Notes under the pieces: model-generated
Seen by the model: only the letters and a program-made list of their open reading frames with translations
What the model was told of the DNA's origin: nothing
Databases searched by the model: none
Source: an uncultured Campylobacter sp.
GTDB taxonomy: Bacteria > Campylobacterota > Campylobacteria > Campylobacterales > Campylobacteraceae
Length of the DNA stretch: 5,951 bases
Direction of reading: 5' to 3'
Assembly (NCBI GenBank): GCA_937875715.1
Contig: CALEHZ010000111.1
Coordinates: 1 to 5,951 of the forward strand
Position numbers and translations under genes: made by a program
In this document: positions 5,753 through 5,951 of the stretch, one piece after another
How the letters are laid out: every line of letters starts with the position of its first letter
How positions within the stretch are numbered: position 1 is the first letter of the stretch

Positions 5753-5768
5753 ATTTTGGCTGAATTTT
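5747..5768 (+). repeat. 11-bp tandem duplication GGCTGAATTTT spanning the moaD stop
   Basis: The last Gly codon and stop of moaD plus the next bases (5747-5757) are repeated exactly and directly at 5758-5768. A third copy of the 11-mer occurs at 5799-5809. This is the first step of the repeated TGAATTTT series downstream. Confidence 0.85.
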
Positions 5769-5796
5769 CTAAAAAGCCTGAATTTTATAAAATTCA
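5758..5796 (+). terminator. Possible moaD 3' hairpins, including an 18-bp perfect palindrome
   Basis: GGCT (5758-5761) can pair with AGCC (5775-5778) around an inner TTTT/AAAA match. Directly after lies TGAATTTTATAAAATTCA (5779-5796), an 18-bp perfect palindrome flanked by GCC and, two bases on, GGC. Either could fold in the mRNA just behind moaD. Neither is followed by a clean U-run, so terminator function is tentative. Confidence 0.35.
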
Positions 5797-5951
5797 ATGG
5801 CTGAATTTTATAAAACCGAGCAGCAAAACGGCTTGAATTTTCTAAAAAGATTGAATTTTTTAAAAAGATTGAATTTTATAAAAAGATTGAATTTTATAAA
5901 AAGATTGAATTTTATAAAAAGATTGAATTTTATAAAAAGATTGAATTTTAT
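5797..5951 (+). CDS. Possible repeat protein with LNFIKR hexapeptides (3' end outside window, doubtful)
   Basis: ATG 5797 opens a frame that has no stop up to the window edge. It reads MAEFYKTEQQNG and then hexapeptides of the 18-bp array: LNFLKR twice and LNFIKR four times, with a seventh unit cut by the edge. An in-frame TAA lies just upstream (5788-5790), and no convincing Shine-Dalgarno precedes the ATG. Because the unit is a multiple of three, any frame open in one unit stays open, so openness is weak evidence. A second plus frame (EFYKKI) and a minus frame (LFIKFN) are also open through the array. It does not resemble moaE, the gene one might expect here. No known family is recognised; I regard a non-coding array as at least as likely. 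Confidence 0.25.
   Translation, partial: MAEFYKTEQQNGLNFLKRLNFLKRLNFIKRLNFIKRLNFIKRLNFIKRLNF
5833..5951. repeat. 18-bp tandem repeat array (VNTR), at least 6.6 copies
   Basis: Unit TTGAATTTTATAAAAAGA. Copies start at 5833, 5851, 5869, 5887, 5905 and 5923, and a seventh is cut at 5951. Copies 1 and 2 differ from the rest at one position (C or T instead of A in the tenth base); copies 3-6 are identical. Each standard unit contains the 10-bp palindrome TTTTATAAAA. There are no spacers, so it is not a CRISPR array. Irregular TGAATTTT copies upstream (5750, 5761, 5779, 5802) suggest the array grew out of this series. Its right end is not seen. Confidence 0.93.

Noticed and set aside
5833..5951. 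CRISPR array
   Set aside because: The 18-bp units are directly adjacent with no unique spacers, and no cas gene is present.
1..5951. Poly-G/C phase-variation tract as common in Campylobacter
   Set aside because: No long G or C run is present anywhere in the window; only A/T runs of up to nine bases occur.
1..5951. tRNA, rRNA, transposase or integrase genes marking the R-M island
   Set aside because: No tRNA-like cloverleaf, rRNA segment, transposase or integrase signature was seen; the island edge is inferred only from composition and the mod relic.

Overview
The window looks like a chromosomal segment of a low-GC epsilonproteobacterium, most likely a Campylobacter outside the C. jejuni/C. 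coli group. The grounds are the very A/T-rich coding and codon use, promoters that consist of an extended -10 (GCTATAAT) after a T-run with no clear -35, and protein signatures typical of that group. Species cannot be fixed from this sequence.

Left part (1-2824, all minus strand): a compact restriction-modification operon. In transcription order it holds a 50-codon N-terminal relic of a type III (Mod-like) DNA methyltransferase (2824-2672), a beta-class N6-adenine methyltransferase (M2, 2675-1944), a D12/Dam-class N6-adenine methyltransferase (M1, 1978-1112) and an AlwI/N.BspD6I-family type IIS endonuclease (1102 to beyond position 1). Each gene touches or overlaps the next: an ATGA overlap, then a 35-bp overlap, then a 9-bp gap. 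Two adenine methyltransferases plus one AlwI-family nuclease is the expected layout for an asymmetric target with an adenine on each strand. The nuclease reads open to the window edge without a stop, and its catalytic domain should lie outside the window. GC content is low, with some stretches under 20%.

Middle (2825-4226): a 15-bp inverted repeat separates the R-M operon from leuC, the large subunit of isopropylmalate dehydratase (421-residue LeuC2/HacA-like form, minus strand). leuC is far more GC-rich (about 45% in sampled lines) than its neighbours. No leuD follows it inside the window; the R-M operon takes that place. leuC and the next gene diverge from a 58-67-bp promoter region with two mirror-image -10 boxes.

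Right part (4227-5951, plus strand): an NFACT/RqcH-like protein (ribosome-associated quality control family), probably translated from a leaderless mRNA, overlaps moaD (molybdopterin synthase small subunit) by 4 bp. Directly after the moaD stop codon, the string TGAATTTT recurs in increasingly regular form and becomes an 18-bp tandem array that runs off the window. One plus frame through it reads as a hexapeptide repeat (LNFIKR) behind an ATG.

The most notable points are the Mod relic that appears to supply the ribosome entry site for the R-M operon, the mirrored promoters with a leaderless NFACT gene, and the tandem array next to the moaD stop.
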